This document shows, piece after piece, positions 1 to 8,859 of a stretch of 64,000 nt of DNA. The stretch is from assembly GCF_900107045.1 (NCBI RefSeq), contig NZ_FNON01000005.1, forward strand, positions 744,001 through 808,000. The letters run 5' to 3'. The position numbers and the translations under genes are program-made. The notes beneath the pieces are model-generated. The model did not search any database. It saw only the letters and a list, made by a program, of their open reading frames with translations, and was not told the DNA's origin. Within the stretch, counting starts at the first letter, position 1. Each line of letters opens with the position of its first letter. Source of the DNA: Amycolatopsis xylanica (GTDB lineage: Bacteria > Actinomycetota > Actinomycetes > Mycobacteriales > Pseudonocardiaceae).

Positions 1-10
1 CCACTTCACC

Positions 11-1357
11 ATGTTCGTCGAGCCCAACGACGAGAAGGTGGCCGCGGCCGTCCACACCGCACTGTCCGATGAGGAGCGCCGCAGCGCGAACACGTTGATC
101 CAGGCCGAATCCGCCCGGTCGAAAGCCGAGACGACGATCGCGTTCAACCCGCTCGACCCGGCGTTCCTCAACGACCCGTACCCGTTCTACCGCGCGCTGC
201 GGGAGAGCGCGCCGATCCACTACGAGGACACCGTCGGCGGCTGGATCTTCACGCGCTACGACGACGTGTCGAAGCTGCTGCGCAACCACGCGATCCTGCG
301 GCCGCCGGTGACCGACTACCTGTTCGCCTCCGTGCCGCAGGTGATGCGCGACCGGATGGCGAACTTCGAGCGGCAGCTCGGGCTGATGCTGCCGTTCGCG
401 AACCCGCCGTACCACACGCGGGTGCGCAGGCTGATGAGCAAGGCGTTCACCCCCAAGCTGATCGAGTCCTACCGGCCGCAGGTGGAGGCGGTCACCGACC
501 GGCTGCTCGACCGGATCGAGGCCGACGGCGGCGGTGACCTGATGACCGCGATCGCCTACCCGCTGCCGTCCACGGTGATCATGGAGTTCATCGGCGTCCC
601 CCGCGAGGACCACGCCAGGATGACGCACCTGTCCACCGAGATGATGCAGCTGCTCGGCGCCCAGTACGCGAAGGACGCGCCCGCCATCGCTTCGGCCGCG
701 CACGTCGGGCTCAACGAGTTCAACGAGCGGCTGATCGAGATCATCGGCGAGCGGCGGCGGGAGCCGAAGGACGACCTGCTCTCGACCTTGGTCACCTTGA
801 CCGGTCCGGACGGGAAACTGACCGACGAGGAACTGATCCTCAATTGCATGGCGATGCTCAACGCGGGGCTGGAGACCACCGCGAATTACCTCGCCAATGG
901 AACGTTTGCATTATTCGGTAATCCGGACCAGATGCGGTTGCTGCGGGAAAACCCGGGGCTCGCGCCGAACGCGGCCGAGGAATTGCTGCGCTATGACGGA
1001 CCGGCCCCGATCATGACCCCGCAGCAGGCGGTCGAGGACGTGGTCATCGGCGGTCAGCTGATCAAGAAGGACCAGCTGCTGTACCCGGTCGTCGGCGCGG
1101 CCAACCGGGACCCGGCGCGGTTCCCCGACCCGGAGCGGCTTGACATCACCCGCGAGCCGAACGGGCAGCTCGGCTACGGCTTCGGGATCCACTTCTGCAT
1201 CGGCGCCGCGCTGGCGCGGATCGAGGGGCAGACGTACTTCTCCAAGCTGGTCACCCGGTTCCCCAAGCTGCGGCTCGACCCGGACAAGCCCGCGCCGGTG
1301 TTCCGCGACGACCCGCTGCTGCGAGGGCTCGAAACGCTCCACGTCCGCGTCGACTGA
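11..1357 (+). CDS. Cytochrome P450, possibly 5'-incomplete
   Basis: Haem-thiolate monooxygenase of the bacterial class I type, expected to need ferredoxin and a reductase. The haem loop GFGIHFCIG puts the ligand at about Cys396, and an EELLR ExxR motif precedes it. A usual actinobacterial P450 would begin near the segment FNPLDPAFLNDPYPFYRALR, but here about 40 extra residues precede it. The frame is still open at the window's left edge (HFT before this Met), so the true start may lie upstream or the P450 may be the C-terminal part of a larger protein. The substrate cannot be read from the sequence. No partner ferredoxin gene follows. Confidence 0.85.
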   Translation: MFVEPNDEKVAAAVHTALSDEERRSANTLIQAESARSKAETTIAFNPLDPAFLNDPYPFYRALRESAPIHYEDTVGGWIFTRYDDVSKLLRNHAILRPPVTDYLFASVPQVMRDRMANFERQLGLMLPFANPPYHTRVRRLMSKAFTPKLIESYRPQVEAVTDRLLDRIEADGGGDLMTAIAYPLPSTVIMEFIGVPREDHARMTHLSTEMMQLLGAQYAKDAPAIASAAHVGLNEFNERLIEIIGERRREPKDDLLSTLVTLTGPDGKLTDEELILNCMAMLNAGLETTANYLANGTFALFGNPDQMRLLRENPGLAPNAAEELLRYDGPAPIMTPQQAVEDVVIGGQLIKKDQLLYPVVGAANRDPARFPDPERLDITREPNGQLGYGFGIHFCIGAALARIEGQTYFSKLVTRFPKLRLDPDKPAPVFRDDPLLRGLETLHVRVD

Positions 1358-1703
1358 CGCCGCGACACGCCCGTACCCGCCAAGAATTTTCCGCCACGTC
1401 CAAATCGGACTTTTCACCCGGCCGCCCGCCTGGCCCGCGTACCAAAGCGCGCCAGGCGGGCGCCGGGTCGAGCACTTGCCCAACTGCGGTTTCCGTATCG
1501 ACTGTGCGGTGCGCACAACGATTTCTTTGTGCGCGCCGCACAAAGGCCGGGTGCGCGGTTTTGCCGCCTTCGCATCCGCGATTATCGGATTCGGTGTCCC
1601 GATCAGCGGCTTCCGGGATGCACCGCCGCGCCGCGCGTTCTACGCTGACCGAACTTGACGGAGATCGTCGGTATTTCGCGGGCGGAATCGCGGCAAGGGT
1701 GTA
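1358..1703. other. Intergenic region with two inverted repeats
   Basis: No convincing gene in either strand. A 10-bp stem (CCCGCCTGGC at 1425-1434 with GCCAGGCGGG at 1451-1460) may terminate the P450 transcript, although no T tract follows. A second inverted repeat, GCGCACAA at 1511-1518 with TTGTGCGC at 1527-1534, has the size of an operator. The promoter of the symporter-kinase operon presumably lies in the right half. Confidence 0.4.
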
Positions 1704-1946
1704 GTGGGGGCGCGGGTGGCGGAGACGGGGCGCGGCGAGGTGAACGGGCCGGAGGAGGACCAGTCGTTCAACGGCCGCCTGATTTTGATAACGGTGTTTG
1801 GATTCGTGCTGCTCGTGCCGCCGCTGCTGTCGGTGTTCAACACCGGCGCCCAGGTCTTCGGGGTGCCGGTCATCTGGGCCTACCTGTTCGTGGTCTGGGC
1901 CGTCCTCATCGGACTGGCCGCCGCGCTCGCCGGACGCTCGGGATAG
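1704..1946 (+). CDS. Small two-helix membrane protein preceding the symporter-kinase
   Basis: Protein of about 80 residues with two hydrophobic helices (around LILITVFGFVLLVPPLLSVF and VIWAYLFVVWAVLIGLAAAL). It ends 4 nt before the sodium:solute symporter-like gene, so the two are almost certainly cotranslated. Small two-helix proteins of this type often accompany SSS-family transporters as a minor subunit; that role is inferred from position. An alternative GTG start at 1740 (beginning MNGPEEDQ) would remove an Arg/Gly-rich N-terminus and may be the real one. Confidence 0.6.
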   Translation: MGARVAETGRGEVNGPEEDQSFNGRLILITVFGFVLLVPPLLSVFNTGAQVFGVPVIWAYLFVVWAVLIGLAAALAGRSG

Positions 1947-1950
1947 CGCG

Positions 1951-4491
1951 GTGCTGCAGACCTGGGTCGTGGTCACGGTGTCCGTCGCCTACCTCGCCGT
2001 GCTCTTCGCGGTCGCGTTCTACGGCGACCGCCGCGCCGACGCGGGCCGGAGCCTGATCAGCCGCGGCACCATCTACGCGCTCTCGCTCACCGTGTACGCG
2101 ACCTCGTGGACGTACTACGGCAGCGTCGGCCGCGCGGCCACCAGCGGCGTCGGCTTCCTGACGACCTATCTCGGCCCGACGCTGATGTTCGGCCTCGGCT
2201 GGCTGGTGCTGCGCCGGATCATCCGGATCAGCAGGCGCAACCGGATCACCTCGCTCGCGGACTTCATCTCCGCGCGCTACGGCAAGAGCACCTGGCTCGG
2301 CGGGCTGGTCACGGTGATCGCGGTGCTCGGGGTCGTGCCGTACATCGCGCTGCAGCTCAAGGCGGTGTCGACCACCTTCGAGGTCATCCGCCGCCAGCCG
2401 GATACCACCCCGGCCGTCCCGTTCTTCCAGGACACCGCGCTCTACGTGGCACTGCTGCTGGCCGGGTTCGCCATCCTCTTCGGCACCCGGCATCTCGACG
2501 CGACCGAGCGGCACGAGGGCATGGTCGCGGCGATCGCGTTCGAGTCGGTCGTGAAACTGGTCGCGTTCGTCGCGGCGGGAGTCTTCGTGACTTTCGGGCT
2601 GTACGGCGGTTTCGGCGACCTTTTCACCCAGGCCGCGCACGCGAAGCTCACCACGCTGTTCTCGCTGGGCGGCACCACGGCGACGTGGACGTGGATGATC
2701 GTGCTCTCCGGGCTCGCGGTGCTGCTCCTGCCGAGGCAATGGCAGGTCGGCGTGGTCGAGAACGTCGACGAGGGGCATCTCAAGCGCGCGATCTGGATGT
2801 TCCCGCTGTACCTGCTGGTGATCAACATCTTCGTGCTGCCGATCGCGGCCGCCGGCCTGCTCAAGTTCGGCGGTTCGGTCAATCCGGACACGTTCGTGCT
2901 GGCGTTGCCGATGGCGTCGGCGCAGGAAGCGCTTACACTCCTGGTCTTCGTCGGCGGCCTGAGCGCGGCCACCGGCATGATCATCGTGGAGACGGTGGCG
3001 TTGAGCACCATGGTGTCGAACTCGCTGGTGGTGCCCATCCTGCTGCGCCGGTATCCGAGGCTGACCCGGCGTGGTGACCTCGCGGGCGTCACGCTCGCCG
3101 TGCGCCGCATCGCGATCGTGCTGGTGATGCTGCTCGGCTACGCCTACTTCCGGTTCGCGGGCCAGGGCACGGAACTGGTGTCGATCGGGCTCGTCTCGTT
3201 CGCCGGGGTCGCGCAGTTCGCGCCCGCGATCCTCGGTGGACTGTTCTGGAAGGGCGGCACCCGCAACGGCGCGCTCGCCGGGATGTCGGCCGGTTTCGCC
3301 GTATGGGCGTATACCTTGGCGCTGCCGACCTTCGCCGACGCCGGGCTGCTGCCGCGCTCGTTCCTGGCGCACGGGCCGTTCGGGATCGCCGCGCTGCGCC
3401 CGCAGGCGTTGTTCGGGCTCACCGGGATGGACCCGGTCGGGCACGCGATGTTCTGGAGCATGCTGGTCAACATCGGCGGCTATTTCGCGGTCTCGCTCGC
3501 GGGCCGCCCGCCCACCGCGGCCGAGCGGGCGCAGGCGGTGCTGTTCGTTGACGCGCTCGCCGACCCGGAGCGGCCGCGGATCTGGCGCGGCCGGGTGACC
3601 GTGGGGGAGCTGCGGACGCTGACCGAGCGTTTCGTCGGCGCCGACGGCGCGTTGGACAAGTATGCGCGTGACCGTGGCCTGGCCGTCGCCCCCGAGGCGG
3701 AGGCGGCCCCCGAACTGGTGCAGCACGCCGAGACCCTGCTCGCCGGGTCCGTCGGCGCGGCCTCGGCGCGCATCATGATCGCCTCGGTCGTCGGCGAGGA
3801 GCAGCTGCGCGTCGAAGAGGTCATGGAACTGCTCGACGAGGCGTCCCAGGTCGCCGCGCTCGAGGAGCGCCACCGGCTGGCCCGCGAGCTGCACGATTCC
3901 GTTTCACAGGCGCTGTTCTCGATGACGCTGCACACCCGCGCGGTCGAGCTCGCGGTGCAGAAGGAAGGCGGTGATCCGGGCGGCCCGGTCGCGCGCGGCC
4001 TGACCGAGCTGCGCGGCCTCACCCAGGGCGCGCTCGCCGAGATGCGCGCGGCCCTGTTCCAGCTCCGGCCCGACGCGCTGCACGAGGACGGGCTCGCCGA
4101 GGCGATCCGCAAACGGGCAGCCGCGATCGCCGTCCGCGAGAACATCCGGATCGAGGTGCACGCGCCGGAAGACCGCGTGCCGCTGTCCGAACGGGCCGAG
4201 GAGGAACTGTTCCGGGTCGTGCAGGAGGCCGTCCACAACAGCGTGAAGCACGCGGGCCCGAGCCGGGTCGATGTCACGCTGATCGCGGATGGCGGCACAC
4301 TGGTCGTCGAGGTCACCGACGACGGCACGGGGTTCGACCCCGAGGAGCAGCATCCGGGGCACCTCGGCCTCGACGGTATGCGCGAGCGCACGAGACGGCT
4401 CGGCGGCAGGCTGACGATCGCCAGCTCACCCACCGGCTCGACCGTGCGGGCGGTCCTGCCGGGGGTCATCCAGAACGAGTACGAAACGTAG
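1951..4491 (+). CDS. Sodium:solute symporter-type sensor fused to NarL-family histidine kinase
   Basis: About 846 residues. The N-terminal half is a multi-helix SLC5/SSS transporter-like domain, starting at GTG 1951 (VLQTWVVV). The C-terminal part is a HisKA_3-type kinase: phospho-acceptor His near residue 648 in RLARELHDSVSQALF, and a HATPase_c domain with DDGTGFDP and GLDGMRERTRRLGG. The layout resembles CbrA-like kinases that sense through a transporter domain, but the catalytic part is of the NarL/DesK type. The cognate regulator starts 10 nt after the stop. The in-frame region upstream of 1951 is rejected because it overlaps the small membrane gene. The ligand is unknown. Confidence 0.85.
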   Translation: MLQTWVVVTVSVAYLAVLFAVAFYGDRRADAGRSLISRGTIYALSLTVYATSWTYYGSVGRAATSGVGFLTTYLGPTLMFGLGWLVLRRIIRISRRNRITSLADFISARYGKSTWLGGLVTVIAVLGVVPYIALQLKAVSTTFEVIRRQPDTTPAVPFFQDTALYVALLLAGFAILFGTRHLDATERHEGMVAAIAFESVVKLVAFVAAGVFVTFGLYGGFGDLFTQAAHAKLTTLFSLGGTTATWTWMIVLSGLAVLLLPRQWQVGVVENVDEGHLKRAIWMFPLYLLVINIFVLPIAAAGLLKFGGSVNPDTFVLALPMASAQEALTLLVFVGGLSAATGMIIVETVALSTMVSNSLVVPILLRRYPRLTRRGDLAGVTLAVRRIAIVLVMLLGYAYFRFAGQGTELVSIGLVSFAGVAQFAPAILGGLFWKGGTRNGALAGMSAGFAVWAYTLALPTFADAGLLPRSFLAHGPFGIAALRPQALFGLTGMDPVGHAMFWSMLVNIGGYFAVSLAGRPPTAAERAQAVLFVDALADPERPRIWRGRVTVGELRTLTERFVGADGALDKYARDRGLAVAPEAEAAPELVQHAETLLAGSVGAASARIMIASVVGEEQLRVEEVMELLDEASQVAALEERHRLARELHDSVSQALFSMTLHTRAVELAVQKEGGDPGGPVARGLTELRGLTQGALAEMRAALFQLRPDALHEDGLAEAIRKRAAAIAVRENIRIEVHAPEDRVPLSERAEEELFRVVQEAVHNSVKHAGPSRVDVTLIADGGTLVVEVTDDGTGFDPEEQHPGHLGLDGMRERTRRLGGRLTIASSPTGSTVRAVLPGVIQNEYET

Positions 4492-4501
4492 GAGAACCAC
4501 C

Positions 4502-5173
4502 ATGACCCAGACGGGCGGCTCGCCGCCGATCCGGGTGTTCCTCGTCGACGACCACGTGGTCGTCCGGCGCGGTATGCGCGCATTCTTCGACATGCTCGAC
4601 GACATCGAGGTGCTCGGCGAGGCCCCGGACGGCCAGTCGGCACTCGACCAGCTCGCCGTCTCCGCCCACGACGACAAGCTGCCCGACGTCGTCCTGATGG
4701 ACCTGCTCATGCCCCGCCTCGACGGCATCGCCGCCACCCGCGCGATCAAGAAGCTCTACCCGCACGTCGAAGTCGTGGCGCTGACCAGTTTCTCCGAGGC
4801 CGAGCGCGTCCACTCGGCACTCGAGGCCGGCGCGGCCGGGTACCTCCTCAAGGACGCCGAAGCCGACCAGGTGGTCGCCGCCGTCCGCGCCGCGAACCGC
4901 GGCCAGGTGCACCTGGATCCGGCCGTGGCCCGGAAACTGACGCGCTCGCTGGTCGCGCCGCAGCGGACGGCGACCGTCCTCACCCCGCGCGAACGCGAGA
5001 TCCTGGTGCTGGTGGCGCAGGGGAAGTCGAACCGGGACATCGCGGACGCGCTGGTGATCAGTGAGCGGACGGCCCGGACCCACGTGAGCAATGTGCTCTC
5101 GAAGCTGGACCTGGCCTCGCGGACCCAAGCGGCTTTGTGGGCGGTCCGAGAAGGCCTGGTCGCCGGTCCCTAA
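4502..5173 (+). CDS. NarL/LuxR-family response regulator
   Basis: 223 residues: a receiver domain with acidic pair D16-D17, phospho-acceptor D67 in VVLMDLLMPRLDG and a conserved Lys in GYLLKD, followed by a LuxR-type HTH (LTPREREILVLVAQGKSNRDIA). It follows the symporter-kinase by 10 nt, with GGAG in the spacer, so the two form one two-component system. Regulated genes cannot be read from the sequence. The adjacent repeat island and the convergent gene beyond suggest transcription stops soon after. Confidence 0.9.
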   Translation: MTQTGGSPPIRVFLVDDHVVVRRGMRAFFDMLDDIEVLGEAPDGQSALDQLAVSAHDDKLPDVVLMDLLMPRLDGIAATRAIKKLYPHVEVVALTSFSEAERVHSALEAGAAGYLLKDAEADQVVAAVRAANRGQVHLDPAVARKLTRSLVAPQRTATVLTPREREILVLVAQGKSNRDIADALVISERTARTHVSNVLSKLDLASRTQAALWAVREGLVAGP

Positions 5174-5481
5174 GCCGGGCTGGACGGAACAAACGCCACT
5201 TCCGTGACGCTGAGCGTGACATGCGCCCCGTTCGTGCCGTCCGGGTTGGTGTGTTGCACGAGTGGTACCTCTGCTCCGCTAGATGCAGCTGAGTTACCAC
5301 TCGTGCCCAAGCTGTCGGGTATGGCCACGCGAAACCCGAGTTTGGGCCATCCACTGGCCCAAACTCGGGTTTCGCGAAGATCAACTTCGTTGGGTGCAGC
5401 AGGGGAACCCCGTGTTCACGGCCCCGGCCAGGGGAGACCGGGGTCGTGAGTGTTTAGGCCGGTTCTAAACGGCCTAAACAC
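5174..5481. repeat. Island of four different palindromic repeats
   Basis: No gene. From left to right it contains: a repeat around TGACGCTGAGCGTGACAT (about 5191-5237), related to one at about 52503-52548; a 51-nt inverted repeat at 5256-5306 (CACGAGTGG ... CCACTCGTG), with a second copy at 38968-39018; a perfect 21-bp inverted repeat at 5328-5348/5356-5376 around ACCCGAGTTTGGGCC; and a copy of the 46-nt TCGTGAGTG hairpin. It separates two convergent genes. Confidence 0.75.
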
Positions 5482-5488
5482 TCACGAC
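5443..5488. terminator. 46-nt hairpin, copy 1 of 8
   Basis: Outer arms GTCGTGAGTG/CACTCACGAC, inner arms TTTAGGCC(G)/(C)GGCCTAAA, loop around TTCT. It lies between convergent genes and its right arm contains the TGA stop of the CYTH gene. It probably acts as a bidirectional terminator. Confidence 0.6.
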
Positions 5489-6045
5489 CGTCGCAGGGCG
5501 GCGACTCGGCGGGTGTAGGACTGGGTCGAGAGGTCGTCGTCGGTGACGCCGAGGTCGTGCAGGACGGCGCGGATCACCTTGAGTGCCGTGTCGACGTGCT
5601 CGGGTTCGACGAGCGTCTCCAGTTCGAGGAACGTCTGCCCGGCCAGGTCCGGGATCTCGGCCACGGTCGCGAGCAGGTCGTGGCCACGGTCGGTGAAGTG
5701 AAAGTTCTCGCAGTGCTTCCGGAAGGCGATCCGTTCCACGAGGCCGAGTCCGTGGAAGATCGTGCGCAACACCCCGGCGTCGCCCGCTTCGGTCTCGTGC
5801 TCGGGCTTCGCGTGCCGTGAAGGACCGGTCCTCGGCTCCTTGAAGGTGAGCAGGGTTCGCGTCGACTCGCCGGTGGTGACCGTGCGGACGCGGAGGTTGT
5901 AGTCGCCTTCCGTGAGCCGGTGGTCCGGCCAGTCGTAGTACGTGTCGGAGTAGGTGCAGCGCTCGACCTCCGCGCGGGCACTCAACGCGGCGCGGACCTC
6001 GTCCGGGTTCCGCAGTACCGCGGTCAGTTCGGCTTCGATCGGCAT
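5482..6045 (-). CDS. CYTH-domain protein (class IV adenylate cyclase/thiamine triphosphatase-like)
   Basis: 187 residues. CYTH proteins form an eight-stranded tunnel that binds triphosphates and divalent metal. The N-terminal signature is present as IEAELTAV, with Glu residues but without the usual final Lys of ExExK. Later strands carry the typical charged pattern (NLRVRTV, LTFKEPR, FLELETLV). The C-terminus of the upstream PheRS-like gene overlaps it by 22 nt, so the two are coupled. The substrate is unknown: adenylate cyclase, thiamine triphosphatase and polyphosphatase activities all occur in this fold. Confidence 0.8.
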   Translation of the reverse strand: MPIEAELTAVLRNPDEVRAALSARAEVERCTYSDTYYDWPDHRLTEGDYNLRVRTVTTGESTRTLLTFKEPRTGPSRHAKPEHETEAGDAGVLRTIFHGLGLVERIAFRKHCENFHFTDRGHDLLATVAEIPDLAGQTFLELETLVEPEHVDTALKVIRAVLHDLGVTDDDLSTQSYTRRVAALRRS

Positions 6046-7118
6046 GGGTGCTCCCTCGGACCTTGGTGCAGCGCAGCATAAACGCGGTCGCGCAACGAGT
6101 TCGCCTCCGGATCCGAAAGCGTGCGCTCCAGGTGCCGGAGAACGATCTTGACCAGCATGTTCTTCTGCTCAGGTCGAGCGCCGAGCCGGTCGAGTGCTTG
6201 CGGGGGCAAGGCAGAGCACGGTGTCTCGCTGAGGATCTCGACCGACTCGACGCAGTCGGCGTCGTCGCCGAGCGCGGTGCGGACGCGGTCGCCGAGGTCC
6301 TCGGCGAGGTCGCCGGCGTCGACCGCGATGGACACGTCGCGCCGGATCGCGGGCATGGGGGAGACCGGGCGATAGGGCGCGAGGTCGGTCATCTGGCCGT
6401 CCGTGCGCAACAGCCGGATGTCGGGGATCTCCTTGAGCAGCATGAGAATCCGGTCAAGTCCCATGCCCATCGCGAGGCCGCTCCACGATCCGTCGAGGCC
6501 GGCGCGCGCGAGCACCGCCGGGTGCGCGAGACCGCATTCGAGGATCTCGATGCCGTTGGCGTCGACCTGGAGGCCGGAGGTCGTGTACGGGTGGGCGCGC
6601 GGTGACCGGAGGTCGGAAGCGCCGGGTACCAACGCTTCCAGCAACGCGGTGATCATGGCGGCGAGGTCGGGCTCGGTCAGTGTGCCGCGCCGCAGGCGCC
6701 ACAGGTCGAGCTGGTGCGGGGTCCCGGTGTGCAGCCGGTCGACCGAGTCTCGCCGGTACACGATCCCGGGGCACACGAGCAGCACGTCATCGACCGGATG
6801 GGCGGCGAGTTCCCGCAGCGCGGCGGGGACGAGTGCGCTCGAGTGACTGCGCAGCATCCGATGCTCGTCGACATAGCGGGTATAGCGCGCATCGCGCGTG
6901 ACGTCCGCGCCCGCGTAGCCGAGATTGTCGTAGTTGTCTTCGATCGTCACGACTCTCGGGCCGCGGCACCAACGGACTTCGCAGTCCCACAACGTACTCA
7001 AAGCGGTAACGGCGCGTTCGAGGACGAGCTGTACGGCGTGCGGTCCCTCGGCGGGATCGGTGAGATCACGCACGGCGAGGTCGCGGGAAAGTTGTTCCGG
7101 GGTAAGGCTTTGTGGCAT
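6024..7118 (-). CDS. Stand-alone PheRS-like protein (class II core + FDX-ACB)
   Basis: 364 residues. Motif 2 is visible as YRRDSVDRLHTGTPHQLDLW and motif 3 as GLAMGMGLDRILMLLKEIPD, both close to the PheRS alpha-subunit pattern. The C-terminal 90 residues look like the ferredoxin-fold anticodon-binding domain (AIRRDVSIAVDAG ... LVKIVLRHLERTLSD). This single-chain order resembles mitochondrial PheRS rather than the bacterial two-subunit enzyme, and no pheT follows. It overlaps the CYTH gene. It may aminoacylate a tRNA, act as a resistant variant, or modify another acceptor; none of these can be decided here. Confidence 0.8.
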   Translation of the reverse strand: MPQSLTPEQLSRDLAVRDLTDPAEGPHAVQLVLERAVTALSTLWDCEVRWCRGPRVVTIEDNYDNLGYAGADVTRDARYTRYVDEHRMLRSHSSALVPAALRELAAHPVDDVLLVCPGIVYRRDSVDRLHTGTPHQLDLWRLRRGTLTEPDLAAMITALLEALVPGASDLRSPRAHPYTTSGLQVDANGIEILECGLAHPAVLARAGLDGSWSGLAMGMGLDRILMLLKEIPDIRLLRTDGQMTDLAPYRPVSPMPAIRRDVSIAVDAGDLAEDLGDRVRTALGDDADCVESVEILSETPCSALPPQALDRLGARPEQKNMLVKIVLRHLERTLSDPEANSLRDRVYAALHQGPREHPCRSKPN

Positions 7119-7154
7119 GGCTGGCTCCTTGTTATGGCTGAGGGAAGGAAAAAT

Positions 7155-7246
7155 CCCCTGGCCACCATCGGGAGTCAGCGGCGCGTCGAAGACCCGCTGG
7201 TGCCCGTACGGGACCAGGGGCCGCTAAATCGGCGCGTGTCAGTCAT
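7155..7246 (-). promoter_or_regulatory. Possible leader ORF and transcription attenuator of the PheRS-like gene
   Basis: Read on the minus strand, a short ORF (7246 to 7175, 23 codons, beginning MTDTRRFSGPW) is followed by a stem of CCCCTGG (7220-7214) with CCAGGGG (7161-7155) and then ATTTTTCC, like a Rho-independent terminator. A competing small stem, CCCGTACGGG, and a GGCACCA/TGGTGGCC pairing lie inside the same region, so mutually exclusive folds are possible. Attenuation is common for aaRS genes. The leader has only one Phe codon, which weakens a classical Phe attenuator. Confidence 0.35.
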
Positions 7247-7279
7247 GGTGGAAACGGTAGCCGTGTCCGCGGTGCTCGA

Positions 7280-8491
7280 TCAAGCGAGTTCCGCGCGCGA
7301 TTCCAGGTAGCGCTGTTCCGGCAGGCTGAGCGTCTGGCTCGCGGCGAGCCGGTAGTACTTGCGGGCTTCTTCGTGGTCGCCCGCGAGGTCGAGCAGATGC
7401 GCGCGGACCGCCGACACGCGGTGATGGCCGGCGAGCGCGGAATCGGCCTCGGCGACGGACAGCTCCAGCAGCCCGTCGCCCGGCCCGTGGACCATGGCGA
7501 ACGCGACGATCCGGTTGAGCGTGACCATGGGACCCGGGGTCAGCGCGGTCAGCAGGTCGTAGAGGCCGAGGATCTGGGGCCAGTCGGTGTCTTCGGCGCG
7601 CGGGGCCTCGTCATGCACGGCCGCGATCGCCGCCTGCAGCTGGTACGGGCCGATCGGCGCGTCCTGCAGCGTGCGGGTGATCAGCTCGACGCCTTCGACG
7701 ATGGCCTCGCCGTCCCACAGCGTCCTGTCCTGCTCGGCGAGCGGCACGAGCGCGCCGTCGGCGCGGGTGCGGGCGGGGCGGCGGGCGTCGGTGAGCAGCA
7801 TGAGCGCGAGCAGCCCGGCGACCTCACCGTCCTGGGGCAGCCGCTCGCGCAGCTGGCGGGTCAGCCGGATCGCCTCGGCGGTCAGCTCGACGCGGTGCAG
7901 GTCCTCGCCGGAGCTGGCGGTGTAGCCCTCGTTGAAGATCAGGTACAGCACGTGCAGCACCTGCTTCAGCCGTTCGGCGACCTCGTCGGCCGGTGGCAGG
8001 CGGAACTCGGTGCCGGTGGCCTTGATCCGCTGCTTCGCGCGGCTGATGCGCTGCCCGATCGTCGATTCCGGGACCAGGTACGCCCGCGCGATCTCGCCGG
8101 TGGTGAGGCCGCCGACCGCGCGCAGCGTCAGCGCGATCTGGGACGCGGGGGTGAGCGAGGGGTGGCAGCACAGCAACAGCAGGGTGAGGGTGTCGTCGAC
8201 CGACGATCCGGGCTCGGGCGGCGGCTCGGCGGCGACGGTCTCTTCGCGACGGCGGCGGGCGGTCTCGTTGCGGTGGATCTCGGTCCGGCGCCGGGTAGCG
8301 ACCGTGATCAGCCACCCTTTCGGGTTACCGGGCAGTCCTTCGTCGGCCCATTGGATCGAAGCCGCGAGCAAGGCCTCCTGCACCGCGTCCTCGCAGGTGC
8401 CGAACTCGCCGAAGCGGCGGGCGAGCACGCCGAGCACCTGCGGCGCGAGTTCGCGCAGCAGGTCCTCGATCGCCCGGCTCACTTCGCCCAT
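7280..8491 (-). CDS. ECF RNA polymerase sigma factor with long C-terminal extension (ECF42-like)
   Basis: About 403 residues. Sigma-2 is at the N-terminus (RRFGEFGTCEDAVQEALL, GWLITVATRRRTE) and sigma-4 in the middle (GLTTGEIARAYLVPESTIGQRISRAKQRI). A helical/TPR-like C-terminal extension of about 200 residues follows (HVLYLIFNEGYTASSGE, AAIAAVHDEAPRAEDTDWPQI), typical of the ECF group that pairs with YCII proteins instead of an anti-sigma factor. The ATG at 8491 overlaps the YCII gene by 13 nt; a GTG at 8482 is an alternative. It probably regulates this gene pair. Confidence 0.88.
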   Translation of the reverse strand: MGEVSRAIEDLLRELAPQVLGVLARRFGEFGTCEDAVQEALLAASIQWADEGLPGNPKGWLITVATRRRTEIHRNETARRRREETVAAEPPPEPGSSVDDTLTLLLLCCHPSLTPASQIALTLRAVGGLTTGEIARAYLVPESTIGQRISRAKQRIKATGTEFRLPPADEVAERLKQVLHVLYLIFNEGYTASSGEDLHRVELTAEAIRLTRQLRERLPQDGEVAGLLALMLLTDARRPARTRADGALVPLAEQDRTLWDGEAIVEGVELITRTLQDAPIGPYQLQAAIAAVHDEAPRAEDTDWPQILGLYDLLTALTPGPMVTLNRIVAFAMVHGPGDGLLELSVAEADSALAGHHRVSAVRAHLLDLAGDHEEARKYYRLAASQTLSLPEQRYLESRAELA

Positions 8492-8859
8492 TCGTCCAGC
8501 ATGCTCATTTCGAACACGGGCCGGACCTCGACCTCGCTGAGCGCGGCGTCCGGGACCAGCGCGGCCAGCTCGACCGCGCGCTCGATCGTCGGCACGTCGA
8601 CCAGGTAGTACCCGGCCAAGCACTCCTTGACCTCGGCGAACGGGCCGTCGGTGCTCATGATCTGCCCGTCGCGCACGGAGACGCGCTTCGCGTGCTCCTG
8701 CGGCACGAGGCCTTCGGAGTAGACGAGCTCACCGGACGCGGCGAGCTGCTCGGACAGCGCCCGGTGCGCCATGCCGAACTCCAGCTGCTGCTGTTCGCTC
8801 AGGGTTTCCCAGGCCGCGCGGGACTTCTCGTTGCTCAAGACCAGGATCAGGTACTTCAC
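8479..8859 (-). CDS. YCII-family (DGPF) protein partnered with the ECF sigma factor
   Basis: 126 residues with the family hallmark STDGPFAEVKE in the middle and an N-terminal MKYLILVL strand of the dimeric alpha-beta fold. It overlaps the downstream sigma gene, the conserved arrangement for ECF42-type sigma factors. The biochemical role of DGPF proteins is not settled; a sensory or modulating role for the sigma factor is inferred from the linkage. Confidence 0.85.
   Translation of the reverse strand: MKYLILVLSNEKSRAAWETLSEQQQLEFGMAHRALSEQLAASGELVYSEGLVPQEHAKRVSVRDGQIMSTDGPFAEVKECLAGYYLVDVPTIERAVELAALVPDAALSEVEVRPVFEMSMLDEWAK

Noticed and set aside
1906..3894. 662-residue open frame on the minus strand
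   Set aside because: It lies opposite the symporter-kinase, has low-complexity His/Arg/Asp composition and no domain; it is a high-GC shadow frame.
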